Translations under genes and position numbers: made by a program
NCBI RefSeq assembly: GCF_004919685.1
Contig: NZ_SMYZ01000031.1
Location: forward strand, 1-64,000
Direction: 5' to 3'
Length of the DNA: 64,000 bases
DNA from: Mesorhizobium norvegicum
GTDB taxonomy: Bacteria > Pseudomonadota > Alphaproteobacteria > Rhizobiales > Rhizobiaceae
Notes under the pieces: generated by a model
Told to the model about the DNA's origin: nothing
Seen by the model: only the letters and a program-made list of their open reading frames with translations
The model's database searches: none
Shown here: positions 8,389-16,206 of the stretch, piece by piece
Position numbering within the stretch: position 1 is the stretch's first letter
Layout: each line of letters starts with the position of its first letter

Positions 8389-9047
8389 CAGGCACGCACC
8401 CCATCAAGGCCGCGCGCCATGCGGCGTTCCAGCGAACGCACGCCCCACGAGATGAGCAGGGCGAGGATGAAATAGAGAATCAGGATGGTGCTGAACGGCA
8501 CCAAGGTGTTGCCGGTCTGCGCCCGCACCACTTGCGCCTGGAAGGTCAGGTCGGTGAGCGAAATCAGCGACACCACGGCGGTCGCCTTGAGCAGTTCGAT
8601 GGCGTTGTTGCCGAAGGTCGGCAGCATCACCAGCAGTGCCTGCGGCAGGATGATGTGGCGCATGCCTTGCCAGCGGCCGAGATTGAGCGCGATGCAGGCC
8701 TCATACTGTTCGCGGCCGATCGACTGGATGGCGCCGCGCACCACTTCGGCGGCATAGGCGCCGACATTGAGGCCGAGCGCCAGCACGCCGGCCTGCAACG
8801 GCGTCAGCGAAATACCGATGAAGGGCAGCACGAAATAGGCCCAGAACAGTTGCACGAAGATCGAGGTGCCGCGAAAGAATTCGATATAGGCGGTGGCCAG
8901 CGCGCGTAGCACGAAGAAACGCGACAGCCGCCCCATTCCGGCCAGGAAAGCCATGAACAGGGCAAGCACCGATCCCATCAGCGTCAGCTCGATGGTGACA
9001 AGCGCTCCCTGCAATATCAGGCCGAAATAGCCGGACCACTGGGTCAT
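8388..9047 (-). CDS. ehuC: Ectoine/hydroxyectoine ABC transporter permease EhuC
   Basis: A 219-residue permease homologous to EhuD, with the EAA loop EQYEACIALNLGRWQGMRHI and several transmembrane helices starting at residue 8. It lies downstream of ehuB but is separated from it by a 132-base gap that holds a hairpin repeat (9112-9180); that gap probably uncouples its expression level from the abundant binding protein. Confidence 0.92.
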   Translation of the reverse strand: MTQWSGYFGLILQGALVTIELTLMGSVLALFMAFLAGMGRLSRFFVLRALATAYIEFFRGTSIFVQLFWAYFVLPFIGISLTPLQAGVLALGLNVGAYAAEVVRGAIQSIGREQYEACIALNLGRWQGMRHIILPQALLVMLPTFGNNAIELLKATAVVSLISLTDLTFQAQVVRAQTGNTLVPFSTILILYFILALLISWGVRSLERRMARGLDGVRA

Positions 9048-9111
9048 CTGGGTTCCAACGTTGGGTTTAGCCGGCAGGCAGATGAGGAGCGGCGCTAAAC
9101 TCTCAGAACTT

Positions 9112-9180
9112 GGCGCCGCCCCTCATCCGGCCCTTCGGGCCACCTTCTCCCCGTGAAACGGGGAGAAGGAAAAGGGCGCC
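9112..9180. repeat. Double-hairpin interspersed repeat between ehuB and ehuC
   Basis: GGCGCC at both ends (9112-9117 and 9175-9180) encloses two hairpins: GGCCC-TTC-GGGCC (9129-9141) and a perfect 12-bp stem CCTTCTCCCCGT / ACGGGGAGAAGG (9143-9154 and 9158-9169) with a GAA loop. The CTCATCCGGCCCTTCGGGCC core is an intergenic repeat I recognise from Mesorhizobium and related genomes. It sits inside an operon between the binding-protein gene and its permease genes, as REP elements do in malE-malF, so a role in mRNA stability is plausible. Confidence 0.8.
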
Positions 9181-10031
9181 TACTTCGCCGCGCAGAGCTT
9201 GTCGCGGGTCGTCGACATCGCGGCTGCCGCCGAGAAGCCATAGGGCTCGATGATCTTGGCGAACTCGCCCGATGTCTTCAGCTTGGCCAGTTCGACGTCG
9301 AAGGCGTCGCGCAGCGCCTCGTCGCCCTTCTTGAAGGCGGCGCCGTCGCAATAGACCGGCGCACCCTGCACCGGCGCGATGACTTCGAGGTTCGGATCGG
9401 CGGCCTTCTTGACCAGATCATTGATCGACAATACGGGCAGCGAATAGGCATCGATGCGGCCGTCCTGCAGCATCTTCACGCCGCTCTGGCCGTCCGGCAC
9501 GACGATGACACGCTCGCGCGGCACACCGGCGTTGAGCGCCAGCTTCTCCTCCGTGCCGCCGCCGGGCGCACCGATCGTGGCGGTCGTGTCCTTGGCGACA
9601 TCCTCGTAGCTCTTGAAGCCTTTCGGATTGCCCTTCTTCACCAGCATCGCCTCGGCGTCGCACAGCACCGGCTCCGAATAGACGACGGCGGCGCAGCGCT
9701 CCGGCTTCATGAACAGGCCGGCGGTGACGACATCGAAGCGACCGGCCTGCAGGCCGGGGATCATGGCGCCGTATTCGGAGATCGAGGCGACGATGTCGGC
9801 GACGCCGAGGCGCTTGAAGATCTCGCGCGCCACATCGGGCGCCGCGCCCGAGACCTTGCCGTCGGCGGCGACCGCCGTATAGGGCGGCTCGTTGGCGATG
9901 GCGACGCGGGCAAAGCCTTGCGCCTTGAGCTGCTCGAGCTTGCTGTCATCGGCCGAACCCACGCTCGAGGCGGCCAGCACCGCCGTCAGTGCGAGACCGG
10001 CAACGCCGGCCAGAATGCCAAGTTTCTTCAT
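9180..10031 (-). CDS. ehuB: Ectoine/hydroxyectoine-binding periplasmic protein EhuB
   Basis: A 283-residue periplasmic solute-binding protein (family 3). The signal peptide MKKLGILAGVAGLALTAVLA runs to about residue 26, with cleavage near SADD. The mature part has family-3 landmarks (ANEPPYTA, the GRFDVVTAGL segment, and a C-terminal FAKIIEPYGF). It captures ectoine and hydroxyectoine for EhuACD. AAGGAG precedes the ATG at 10031; a TTG three codons earlier is less likely. The stop codon touches the hairpin repeat at 9112-9180. Confidence 0.93.
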   Translation of the reverse strand: MKKLGILAGVAGLALTAVLAASSVGSADDSKLEQLKAQGFARVAIANEPPYTAVAADGKVSGAAPDVAREIFKRLGVADIVASISEYGAMIPGLQAGRFDVVTAGLFMKPERCAAVVYSEPVLCDAEAMLVKKGNPKGFKSYEDVAKDTTATIGAPGGGTEEKLALNAGVPRERVIVVPDGQSGVKMLQDGRIDAYSLPVLSINDLVKKAADPNLEVIAPVQGAPVYCDGAAFKKGDEALRDAFDVELAKLKTSGEFAKIIEPYGFSAAAAMSTTRDKLCAAK

Positions 10032-10084
10032 TGTTCCCAACTCCTTGTTTCTTGTTTTGGTCTTGTCGTTTCTGGTTTGATTTC

Positions 10085-10118
10085 GGACGACTGCGTCGTC
10101 TCAGGGACGACTGCGTCG
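10085..10118. repeat. Tandem 20-base repeat with small hairpins between ehuA and ehuB
   Basis: GGACGACTGCGTCG occurs twice (10085-10098 and 10105-10118), 20 bases apart, and the first copy extends to a hairpin GACGAC-TGC-GTCGTC (10086-10100). It occupies the 104-base gap between ehuA and ehuB. It may shape processing or translation of the ehuB message; no function is demonstrated. Confidence 0.5.
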
Positions 10119-10135
10119 CCCTGGGGGCATGGCGG

Positions 10136-10927
10136 TCAGACGCGATGTCCGGCCGCGATGATCTTCTTCAGGAAGCCTTGCGTGCGCTCCTGCTTGGGAT
10201 GACGGAAAATCTCGTCGGGTTTGCCTTCCTCGACGATCTTGCCGCGATCGAAGAACAGCACCCGGTCGGCGAAGTCGTGGGCAAAACCCATCTCGTGGGT
10301 AACCAGCAGCATGGTCATGTCGGTCTCGGCGGCGAGCTTGCGCATGACGTTCATCACCTCCTCGACCAGCTCCGGATCGAGCGCCGACGTCACCTCATCG
10401 AACAGCATGATCTTCGGTGACAGCGCGAGCGCTCGGGCGATCGCCACGCGTTGCTTCTGGCCGCCCGAAAGCTGTACCGGCATGCTTTTCGCCTTGTCGG
10501 CCATGCCGACCATCTCGAGCAGTTCCATCGCCCGCTTTTCGGCGGCGGCGCGTGGCGTGCCCTTGGTCAGCATCGGCGCCAGGGTGACATTGTCCATGAC
10601 GCATTTGTGTGGAAACAGGTTGAACAGCTGGAAGACCATGCCGATCTTCTGGCGCATCCTTGTCAGGTGCCGCTCATCGGCGGGCAGCAACTGGCCGTTG
10701 CGCTCCATGTGGTAGAGCTGCTCGCCGTCGATCTGGATATGACCGCCATCGATGCGCTCCAGCGTCATCAGGATGCGCAGGATCGTCGTCTTGCCCGAGC
10801 CCGACGGGCCGATCAGCGCCAGCTTCTCGCCAGGCATGACCTGCATCGACAGGCCGTCCAGCACCTTGAAGCTGCCGAAGCTCTTCGAGATGCCGTCGAT
10901 CTTGATGATGGGCGCTGATGCGGACAA
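10136..10927 (-). CDS. ehuA: Ectoine/hydroxyectoine ABC transporter ATPase EhuA
   Basis: A 263-residue ATPase of the polar amino acid uptake class. Walker A is GPSGSGKT (40-47), the Q-loop MVFQLFNLFPHK follows near residue 98, the signature is LSGGQKQR (153-160), Walker B IMLFDEVTSALD about 174 and the H-loop VTHE about 208. It powers EhuCD. The start appears to be TTG at 10927, preceded by CGGGGAA; there is no in-frame ATG before residue 28. It is the first gene of the ehuABCD-eutABCDE operon; the promoter should lie in 10928-11200. Confidence 0.92.
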   Translation of the reverse strand: MSASAPIIKIDGISKSFGSFKVLDGLSMQVMPGEKLALIGPSGSGKTTILRILMTLERIDGGHIQIDGEQLYHMERNGQLLPADERHLTRMRQKIGMVFQLFNLFPHKCVMDNVTLAPMLTKGTPRAAAEKRAMELLEMVGMADKAKSMPVQLSGGQKQRVAIARALALSPKIMLFDEVTSALDPELVEEVMNVMRKLAAETDMTMLLVTHEMGFAHDFADRVLFFDRGKIVEEGKPDEIFRHPKQERTQGFLKKIIAAGHRV

Positions 10928-10983
10928 ATGAATTTCCCCGTGCTGGAGAAGCCTGTGCCTCTTAACGATGCGGAACGCGTCAA

Positions 10984-11025
10984 ATCATGTCAATTGGGAA
11001 AATAATATCATGACAATATTTCCCA
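10984..11025. promoter_or_regulatory. Candidate EnuR operator upstream of ehuA
   Basis: Two near-identical direct repeats, ATCATGTCAAT (10984-10994) and ATCATGACAAT (11007-11017), lie 23 bases apart, two helical turns, in the AT-rich leader of ehuA. They interleave with an inverted repeat TGGGAAA (10995-11001) / TTTCCCA (11019-11025). TGTCAATTG from the first unit recurs in inverted orientation in the enuR-asnC intergenic region (12612-12620). MocR regulators usually bind spaced direct repeats, so this is a good EnuR site candidate; a TTGACA-like -35 for ehuA overlaps it on the minus strand (10988-10993). Confidence 0.5.
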
Positions 11026-11200
11026 TTCCGCACAATTCTTGAGCAACCAGTGCCGAAGAGTGCGCCGGGATTCGGGTCAGGCCGAGCCGAGAATGAGAGC
11101 CTCCGAGAACCGGAACGGAGCGTACTTTTCGTACGTGAGTACCGGAAGCGCAGGAGGCTGCCTTTCGCAGGCCGGCATCACCCGAATAGCGGCGTACTCG

Positions 11201-12586
11201 CTAGATTGCGAGCAGCAGATGCTCGGGATCGCCGAGCAAAAGCTTGGTGACAACGCCGAGGCCGGCGCGCAGTTCCCCCTCGGTGGTCGAGCCCAGCGAG
11301 ATGCGCACCGCCGGATGCCAGGGCGCATCCGAGATGCGGAAGGATGTGCCGGGTGCAATCGCCACGCCCTGCAGGCGAGCCTGGGCGACAAAGCTCTCCT
11401 CGGAGCGGTCGGCCGGCAATTGCAGCCAGACATGCAGCCCGTCGCGCCGGGCGCGATAGTCGACCCCGGCCAGCACTTGCGCCGCGATATCTTGCCGGCG
11501 CCGCAATGCCGCGCGCTGCCAATGGACAAGCTCCATCGCCGTGCCGTCAGTCACCCATTTGGTGGCAATCTCGGCCACCAGCGGCGTCGCCATCCAATTC
11601 GAAACCAGATGGCGGTTGGCGACGGCGGCAACGTAGCGGTCGGGCGCGGCGAGATAGCCGATGCGCAGGCCCGGCACGGTGATCTTGGTGAAGGAGGTGA
11701 CGTAAAGCGTGCGCTCCGGCGCGAAGGCGGCAACCGGCGGCGGCCGGTCTTCGACCAGGGGACCCAGCACATCGTTCTCGATGATGGCGATGTCGTGCTT
11801 GCGCGCCACAGCCGCGATCTCAGCGCGCCGCGCCGCATCCATCAGCGTCGCCGTCGGGTTGATCACCGAGGGCTGCACGAACACGGCGCGGATGTCGGAA
11901 AGCCGGCAGGCCTCGTCCAGTGCCTCCGGGATCAGGCCATTGTCATCGATCGGCAGGCCTTCGAGGTTGAAGCCGAGATAGCGGGCGAGCGGCACCAGCG
12001 TGTGATGGCCGATCGCCTCGGTGGCGACCGTCGAGCCGGGCGGCGCCACGCTCATCAGCGCCACCGTCATGCCGGCGGTGGCGCCGTTGGTCAGGCTGAT
12101 GTTTTGCGCGGAGGTGTCGAGCCCGCACAGTTTCAGCCATTCGACCGCCACCGCGCGGTGGCGCGGAAACACCATGTTGGGCCGGAACGACAGTGCTGAA
12201 CTCGATGGCAGGTTCTCGGCCAGCCAGCCCAGCGCCTGCTTCAGCCGCTCCAGATGCATCGGCTCGCAGACCGGTTTCAGGATCGACAGGTCGATCACTT
12301 CGCCCAACCGCTCCGGCAGATAGGGCGGCTCCGGCTCGCGGCGCTGCGTCTGGACAAAGCTGCCGCGGCCGATCTCGCCCGAAATCAGGCCGCGCCGGAT
12401 CAGTTCCTCATAAGCGCGGCTGACCGTCTGGACCGAAAGCTTGAGGTCGTCGGCCAGCCGGCGGTGGGTCGGCAGCCGTGCGCCATTGGCAAGACGCCCG
12501 TCATGGATGGCGCGCGCGAACTGGTCGGCCAGCGACTGATAGGCTGGCCGCCGGATGAGCGCGGGATCGGGTTGCCACAATGTCAT
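11201..12586 (-). CDS. enuR: MocR/GntR-type regulator of ectoine catabolism
   Basis: A 461-residue fusion of an N-terminal GntR winged helix (residues 10-80; LPTHRRLADDL, SVQTVSRAYEELIRRGLI) to an aminotransferase class I/II-like domain. The PLP lysine is Lys301 in SFTKITVPGLRIGYL, matching the position of the PLP lysine in characterised EnuR. EnuR represses ectoine catabolic genes until a pathway intermediate (N-acetyl-diaminobutyrate or diaminobutyrate) reacts at the PLP site. The gene lies upstream of ehuA in the same direction, 273 bases away, and diverges from the asnC-like gene at 12670, leaving a small shared promoter region. Confidence 0.92.
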   Translation of the reverse strand: MTLWQPDPALIRRPAYQSLADQFARAIHDGRLANGARLPTHRRLADDLKLSVQTVSRAYEELIRRGLISGEIGRGSFVQTQRREPEPPYLPERLGEVIDLSILKPVCEPMHLERLKQALGWLAENLPSSSALSFRPNMVFPRHRAVAVEWLKLCGLDTSAQNISLTNGATAGMTVALMSVAPPGSTVATEAIGHHTLVPLARYLGFNLEGLPIDDNGLIPEALDEACRLSDIRAVFVQPSVINPTATLMDAARRAEIAAVARKHDIAIIENDVLGPLVEDRPPPVAAFAPERTLYVTSFTKITVPGLRIGYLAAPDRYVAAVANRHLVSNWMATPLVAEIATKWVTDGTAMELVHWQRAALRRRQDIAAQVLAGVDYRARRDGLHVWLQLPADRSEESFVAQARLQGVAIAPGTSFRISDAPWHPAVRISLGSTTEGELRAGLGVVTKLLLGDPEHLLLAI

Positions 12587-12598
12587 GACTTATTAGAG

Positions 12599-12628
12599 AT
12601 CGAAATCAGTGCAATTGACAATCGAAAT
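12599..12628. promoter_or_regulatory. Direct repeats in the enuR-asnC divergent promoter
   Basis: ATCGAAAT occurs at 12599-12606 and 12621-12628, 22 bases apart, and between them lies CAATTGACA (12612-12620), the inverse of TGTCAATTG found upstream of ehuA. The layout suits an autoregulatory EnuR site or an AsnC/Lrp site in the 83-base gap between the two divergent genes. No assay supports it. Confidence 0.42.
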
Positions 12629-12669
12629 AATGCGCCGTCATGGTGCGGTGGACGAAAAAGTGGACGCCG

Positions 12670-13161
12670 ATGAACGCTGCGAAACTCGACCCGATCGACC
12701 TGAAAATCCTCGACGCCATCCAGCGCGACGGACGCATCACCAAGCTGGCGCTGGCCGAACAGGTCGGCCTGTCGCCGACGCCGTGCTGGATGCGGCTGCG
12801 CAAGCTGGAAAAGGCCGGCATCGTCTCGGGCTACCACGCCAGGATCGCCATGCGCGTCGTCGCACCCGTCGCCACCGTGCTGATGGAGGTGACGCTGGCC
12901 AATCACCGGCAGGCCGATTTCGAGCGCTTCGAGCGCGTCATCCGCGACATTCCCGAGATCGTCGCCTGCTGGTCGGTCGGGGGCGGCGTCGACTATGTGC
13001 TGAAGGTGATGGCGCGCGACATCGACGCCTATCAGCGGCTGGTCGATGGCTTGCTCGAGCGTGAAATCGGCATCGACCGCTACTTCACCTACATCGTCAT
13101 CAAGACGGTGAAGGACGAGGTTGCGCTGCCCATAGCCGACCTGCTGCCGGCGTCGGCTTAA
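12670..13161 (+). CDS. asnC (doeX): AsnC/Lrp-family regulator of the ectoine cluster
   Basis: A 163-residue Lrp-type regulator: helix-turn-helix in residues 10-60 (LDPIDLKILDAIQRDGR, KLALAEQVGLSPTPCW) and an RAM/AsnC ligand-binding domain after residue 65 ending in TYIVIKTVK. DoeX of Halomonas and the asnC gene of marine alphaproteobacterial ectoine clusters are the direct parallels; it acts as an activator together with EnuR. I start at the ATG at 12670, which gives the normal N-terminus, although a reading from 12640 is open. It is the first gene before doeC and doeD. Confidence 0.9.
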   Translation: MNAAKLDPIDLKILDAIQRDGRITKLALAEQVGLSPTPCWMRLRKLEKAGIVSGYHARIAMRVVAPVATVLMEVTLANHRQADFERFERVIRDIPEIVACWSVGGGVDYVLKVMARDIDAYQRLVDGLLEREIGIDRYFTYIVIKTVKDEVALPIADLLPASA

Positions 13162-13194
13162 GGCCGGAGAGATCATCTGTCGGGGCGGCACAAA

Positions 13195-13209
13195 AGAGAG
13201 AGTCTCTCT
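13195..13209. promoter_or_regulatory. Short palindrome upstream of doeC
   Basis: AGAGAGA (13195-13201) and TCTCTCT (13203-13209) are exact inverse complements around one G. They lie in the 130-base gap between the asnC-like regulator and doeC, where the spacing is wide enough for a separate promoter. A further CCTCTCTGTCT lies about 20 bases downstream. It could be a regulator half-site pair. Confidence 0.35.
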
Positions 13210-13291
13210 ACTTCGAGGCATCCAAACAGCCTCTCTGTCTGCATAGGGCAGATAGTCTTCCCGCATCAGTCCGAACCGGGAGGCCTCGACC

Positions 13292-14785
13292 ATGTCCGCG
13301 CATTTCGCCCGCTCGCATCGCCATGAAGCGCTCGACGGCCTCGCCGACCGCCGGCTGCTGCGCGAACTCGCTTATGTCGACGGCCACTGGACAGCGAGCG
13401 AGGCTGCCGAAAGTTTCGAGGTCACCGATCCAGCCACCGGCACCACTGTCGCCTTCGTCGCCGCGCTCGATAGCCGGCAGACGACAAAGGCGATCGATGC
13501 CGCCGCGCGCGCCTTTCCGGCCTGGCGGTCGCTGTTGCCGCAGGAGCGCTCGAAAATCCTACGAAAATGGTTCGAGCTGATCGCCGCTGCAAAGGACGAC
13601 CTCGCTCTGCTGATGACGCTGGAACAGGGCAAGCCGCTGCAGGAATCGCTGGGCGAGATCGACTACGCCGCTTCCTTCATCGAATGGTATGCCGAAGAAG
13701 CAAAACGCCTCAACGCCGAGAGCGTCACCAGCCATCTGCCGAACGCCGAGATGATGGTGCGGCGCGAGCCGCTCGGTGTCGTCGGTGTCGTCACGCCGTG
13801 GAATTTTCCGTCGGCGATGCTGACCCGCAAGGCCGCGGCAGCGCTTGCCGCCGGCTGCACCATCGTTGCGCATCCCTCCTCGGAAACACCGCTGTCGGCG
13901 CTGGCGCTGGCCGAACTCGGCGAACGCGCCGGCCTGCCCGCCGGCGTCTTCAACATCGTCACCGGCAAGGCTTCGATCATCGTCGGCCGGATGTGCGAAG
14001 ACCCGCGCGTCCGCGCCATGAGTTTTACCGGCTCGACCGAGATCGGCAGGCTGATCGCCGCGCAAAGTGCGCCGACAATGAAACGGCTGGTGATGGAGCT
14101 TGGCGGCCACGCGCCGCTGATCGTCTTTGCCGATGCCGATCTGGACAAAGCGGTGAGCATTGCCATCGACGCCAAATTCGCCACATCGGGCCAGGACTGC
14201 CTCGCCGCCAACCGCATCTATGTCCAGCGTTCGATCTACGATCGCTTCTGTGCCGCCTTCGCCAAGCGCGTCGAGGCGCTGCGGACCGGCAATGGCCTTG
14301 CCGGTGACACCGACATCGGGCCGCTGATGCATGAGCGCGGCGTCAAGAAGGTCGAGGAACAGGTCGCCGATGCGCTGATCCGCGGCGCGCGCTGCCTCAC
14401 CGGCGGCAAGCGGCACCAGGCTGGCCCCCTGTTCTACCAGCCGACGCTGCTGGCTGATGTCACCGATGAAGCGCTGATCATGCGTGAGGAGACCTTTGGT
14501 CCGGTCGCCGCCGTGGCGGCTTTCGACAGCGAGGACGAGGTGATCGCCCGCGCCAACGCCACCGAATATGGCCTCGTCGCCTATGTCGTGACCGAGAACG
14601 GTGCCCGCCAGCAGCGCATGGGCCGCGCGCTCGACTACGGCATGGTCGCCGTCAACCGCGTCAAGATCACCGGCGCGCCGATCCCGTTCGGCGGCGTCAA
14701 GCAATCCGGCATCGGCCGCGAAGGCTCGCGCCACGGGCTCGAAGCCTTCACCGATCTAAAGTATCTCTGCCTCGACATCTCATAG
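13292..14785 (+). CDS. doeC (ssd): Aldehyde dehydrogenase of ectoine catabolism (aspartate-semialdehyde oxidizing)
   Basis: A 497-residue NAD(P)-dependent aldehyde dehydrogenase of the succinate-semialdehyde dehydrogenase group. The catalytic residues are Cys303 (SGQDCLAANR) and Glu269 (MELGGHAP); the coenzyme loop is FTGSTEIG. In this cluster it is expected to oxidise L-aspartate beta-semialdehyde to aspartate. One oddity: the usual Lys of the KPSExTP cofactor motif is replaced by His194 (AHPSSETP), and Cys303 is preceded by Asp rather than the commoner Gly-Gln-x arrangement, which may alter coenzyme preference. The ATG at 13292 has GGGAGG upstream, and 32 bases separate it from doeD. Confidence 0.88.
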   Translation: MSAHFARSHRHEALDGLADRRLLRELAYVDGHWTASEAAESFEVTDPATGTTVAFVAALDSRQTTKAIDAAARAFPAWRSLLPQERSKILRKWFELIAAAKDDLALLMTLEQGKPLQESLGEIDYAASFIEWYAEEAKRLNAESVTSHLPNAEMMVRREPLGVVGVVTPWNFPSAMLTRKAAAALAAGCTIVAHPSSETPLSALALAELGERAGLPAGVFNIVTGKASIIVGRMCEDPRVRAMSFTGSTEIGRLIAAQSAPTMKRLVMELGGHAPLIVFADADLDKAVSIAIDAKFATSGQDCLAANRIYVQRSIYDRFCAAFAKRVEALRTGNGLAGDTDIGPLMHERGVKKVEEQVADALIRGARCLTGGKRHQAGPLFYQPTLLADVTDEALIMREETFGPVAAVAAFDSEDEVIARANATEYGLVAYVVTENGARQQRMGRALDYGMVAVNRVKITGAPIPFGGVKQSGIGREGSRHGLEAFTDLKYLCLDIS

Positions 14786-14817
14786 TTCGTCCGGCCATTT
14801 CTCAAGGAGTCAAAAGA

Positions 14818-16197
14818 ATGCTCGACCAGTCCAACGAACTCGCCGCCTGGGATCGCGACCACTTCTTCCATCCCTCGACCCATATGGGCACGCACGCACG
14901 CGGCGAAAGCCCGACGCGCATCATGGCCGGCGGTGAAGGCGTCACCGTGTGGGACAACAATGGCAGAAAGAGCCTCGATGCCTTTGCCGGCCTCTACTGT
15001 GTCAATGTCGGTTATGGCCGCCAGAAGATCGCCGATGCGATCGCCGCCCAGGCGAAGAACCTCGCCTACTACCACGCCTATGTCGGCCACGGCACCGAGG
15101 CCTCGATCCGGCTTTCCAAGATGATCATCGACCGCGCGCCGCAGGGCATGTCGAGGGTCTATTTCGGCCTGTCGGGTTCAGATGCCAACGAAACCAACAT
15201 CAAGCTGATCTGGTACTACAACAATGTGCTCGGACGGCCGGAGAAGAAGAAGATCATCTCACGCTGGCGCGGCTATCACGGCTCGGGCGTGATGACCGGA
15301 TCGCTGACCGGGCTCGACCTGTTCCACAACGCCTTCGACCTGCCGCGCGCGCCGATCCTGCACACCGAGGCGCCCTATTACTTCCGCCGCGCCGACCGCT
15401 CGATGAGCGAGGAGCAGTTTTCACAGCATTGCGCCGACAAGCTCGAGGAGATGATCCTGGCCGAAGGCCCGGAAACGGTCGCTGCCTTCATCGGCGAGCC
15501 GATCCTCGGCACTGGCGGCATCGTGCCGCCGCCGGCCTTCTATTGGGAAAAGATACAGGCGGTGCTGAAGAAGTATGACGTGCTGCTGGTCGCCGACGAG
15601 GTGGTGACGGGCTTCGGCCGTCTGGGCACCATGTTCGGCTCCGACCATTACGGCATCAAGCCGGACCTGATCACCATCGCCAAGGGCCTGACCTCGGCCT
15701 ATGCGCCGCTGTCGGGCGTGATCGTCGCCGACAAGATGTGGCAGATGCTGGTTGAGGGCTCCGACAAGCTCGGTTCGTTCGGCCATGGCTGGACCTATTC
15801 GGCGCATCCGATCTGCGTTGCCGCCGGCGTCGCCAATCTCGAACTGATCGACGAGATGGACCTGGTGACAAACGCCCGCGAGACCGGCGCCTATTTCCGC
15901 GCCGAGCTGGCCAAGGCTGTCGGCGGTCACAGGAATGTCGGCGACGTGCGCGGCGACGGCATGCTGGCGGCGGTCGAATTCGTTGCCGACAGGGACGACC
16001 GGGTGTTCTTCGACGCTTCGCTCAAGATCGGGCCGCAGGTGGCGACAGTGCTTGCCGCAAGCGGCGTCATCGGCCGCGCCATGCCGCAGGGCGACATTCT
16101 GGGCTTCGCGCCGCCGCTCTGCCTGACCCGCGAGGAAGCCGACATCGTCGTTTCGAAGACGGCTGATGCGGTGAAGAGCGTGTTTGCCAATCTCTGA
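14818..16197 (+). CDS. doeD (atf): Diaminobutyrate/omega-aminotransferase of ectoine catabolism
   Basis: A 459-residue class III PLP aminotransferase. The PLP lysine is Lys289 (TIAKGLTSAY), the Asp that contacts the pyridine nitrogen is in LLVADEVVTGFGR (about 260), and the cofactor-phosphate area is GLSGSDANETN. In ectoine degradation it transaminates L-2,4-diaminobutyrate to aspartate beta-semialdehyde for DoeC. CAAGGAGTC precedes the ATG. It is the last gene certain to belong to the ectoine locus. Confidence 0.9.
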   Translation: MLDQSNELAAWDRDHFFHPSTHMGTHARGESPTRIMAGGEGVTVWDNNGRKSLDAFAGLYCVNVGYGRQKIADAIAAQAKNLAYYHAYVGHGTEASIRLSKMIIDRAPQGMSRVYFGLSGSDANETNIKLIWYYNNVLGRPEKKKIISRWRGYHGSGVMTGSLTGLDLFHNAFDLPRAPILHTEAPYYFRRADRSMSEEQFSQHCADKLEEMILAEGPETVAAFIGEPILGTGGIVPPPAFYWEKIQAVLKKYDVLLVADEVVTGFGRLGTMFGSDHYGIKPDLITIAKGLTSAYAPLSGVIVADKMWQMLVEGSDKLGSFGHGWTYSAHPICVAAGVANLELIDEMDLVTNARETGAYFRAELAKAVGGHRNVGDVRGDGMLAAVEFVADRDDRVFFDASLKIGPQVATVLAASGVIGRAMPQGDILGFAPPLCLTREEADIVVSKTADAVKSVFANL

Positions 16198-16206
16198 AAT
16201 CGACCC

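Noticed and set aside
9153-10202. 349-codon plus-strand frame over ehuB
   Set aside because: Composition is typical of an antisense shadow, and the minus strand has a clear signal peptide and family-3 binding protein.
11041-11200. Insertion-sequence remnant or small gene between enuR and ehuA
   Set aside because: Short frames exist and the GTACTTTTCGTAC patch looks repeat-like, but I could not identify inverted ends, a transposase fragment or a ribosome site.
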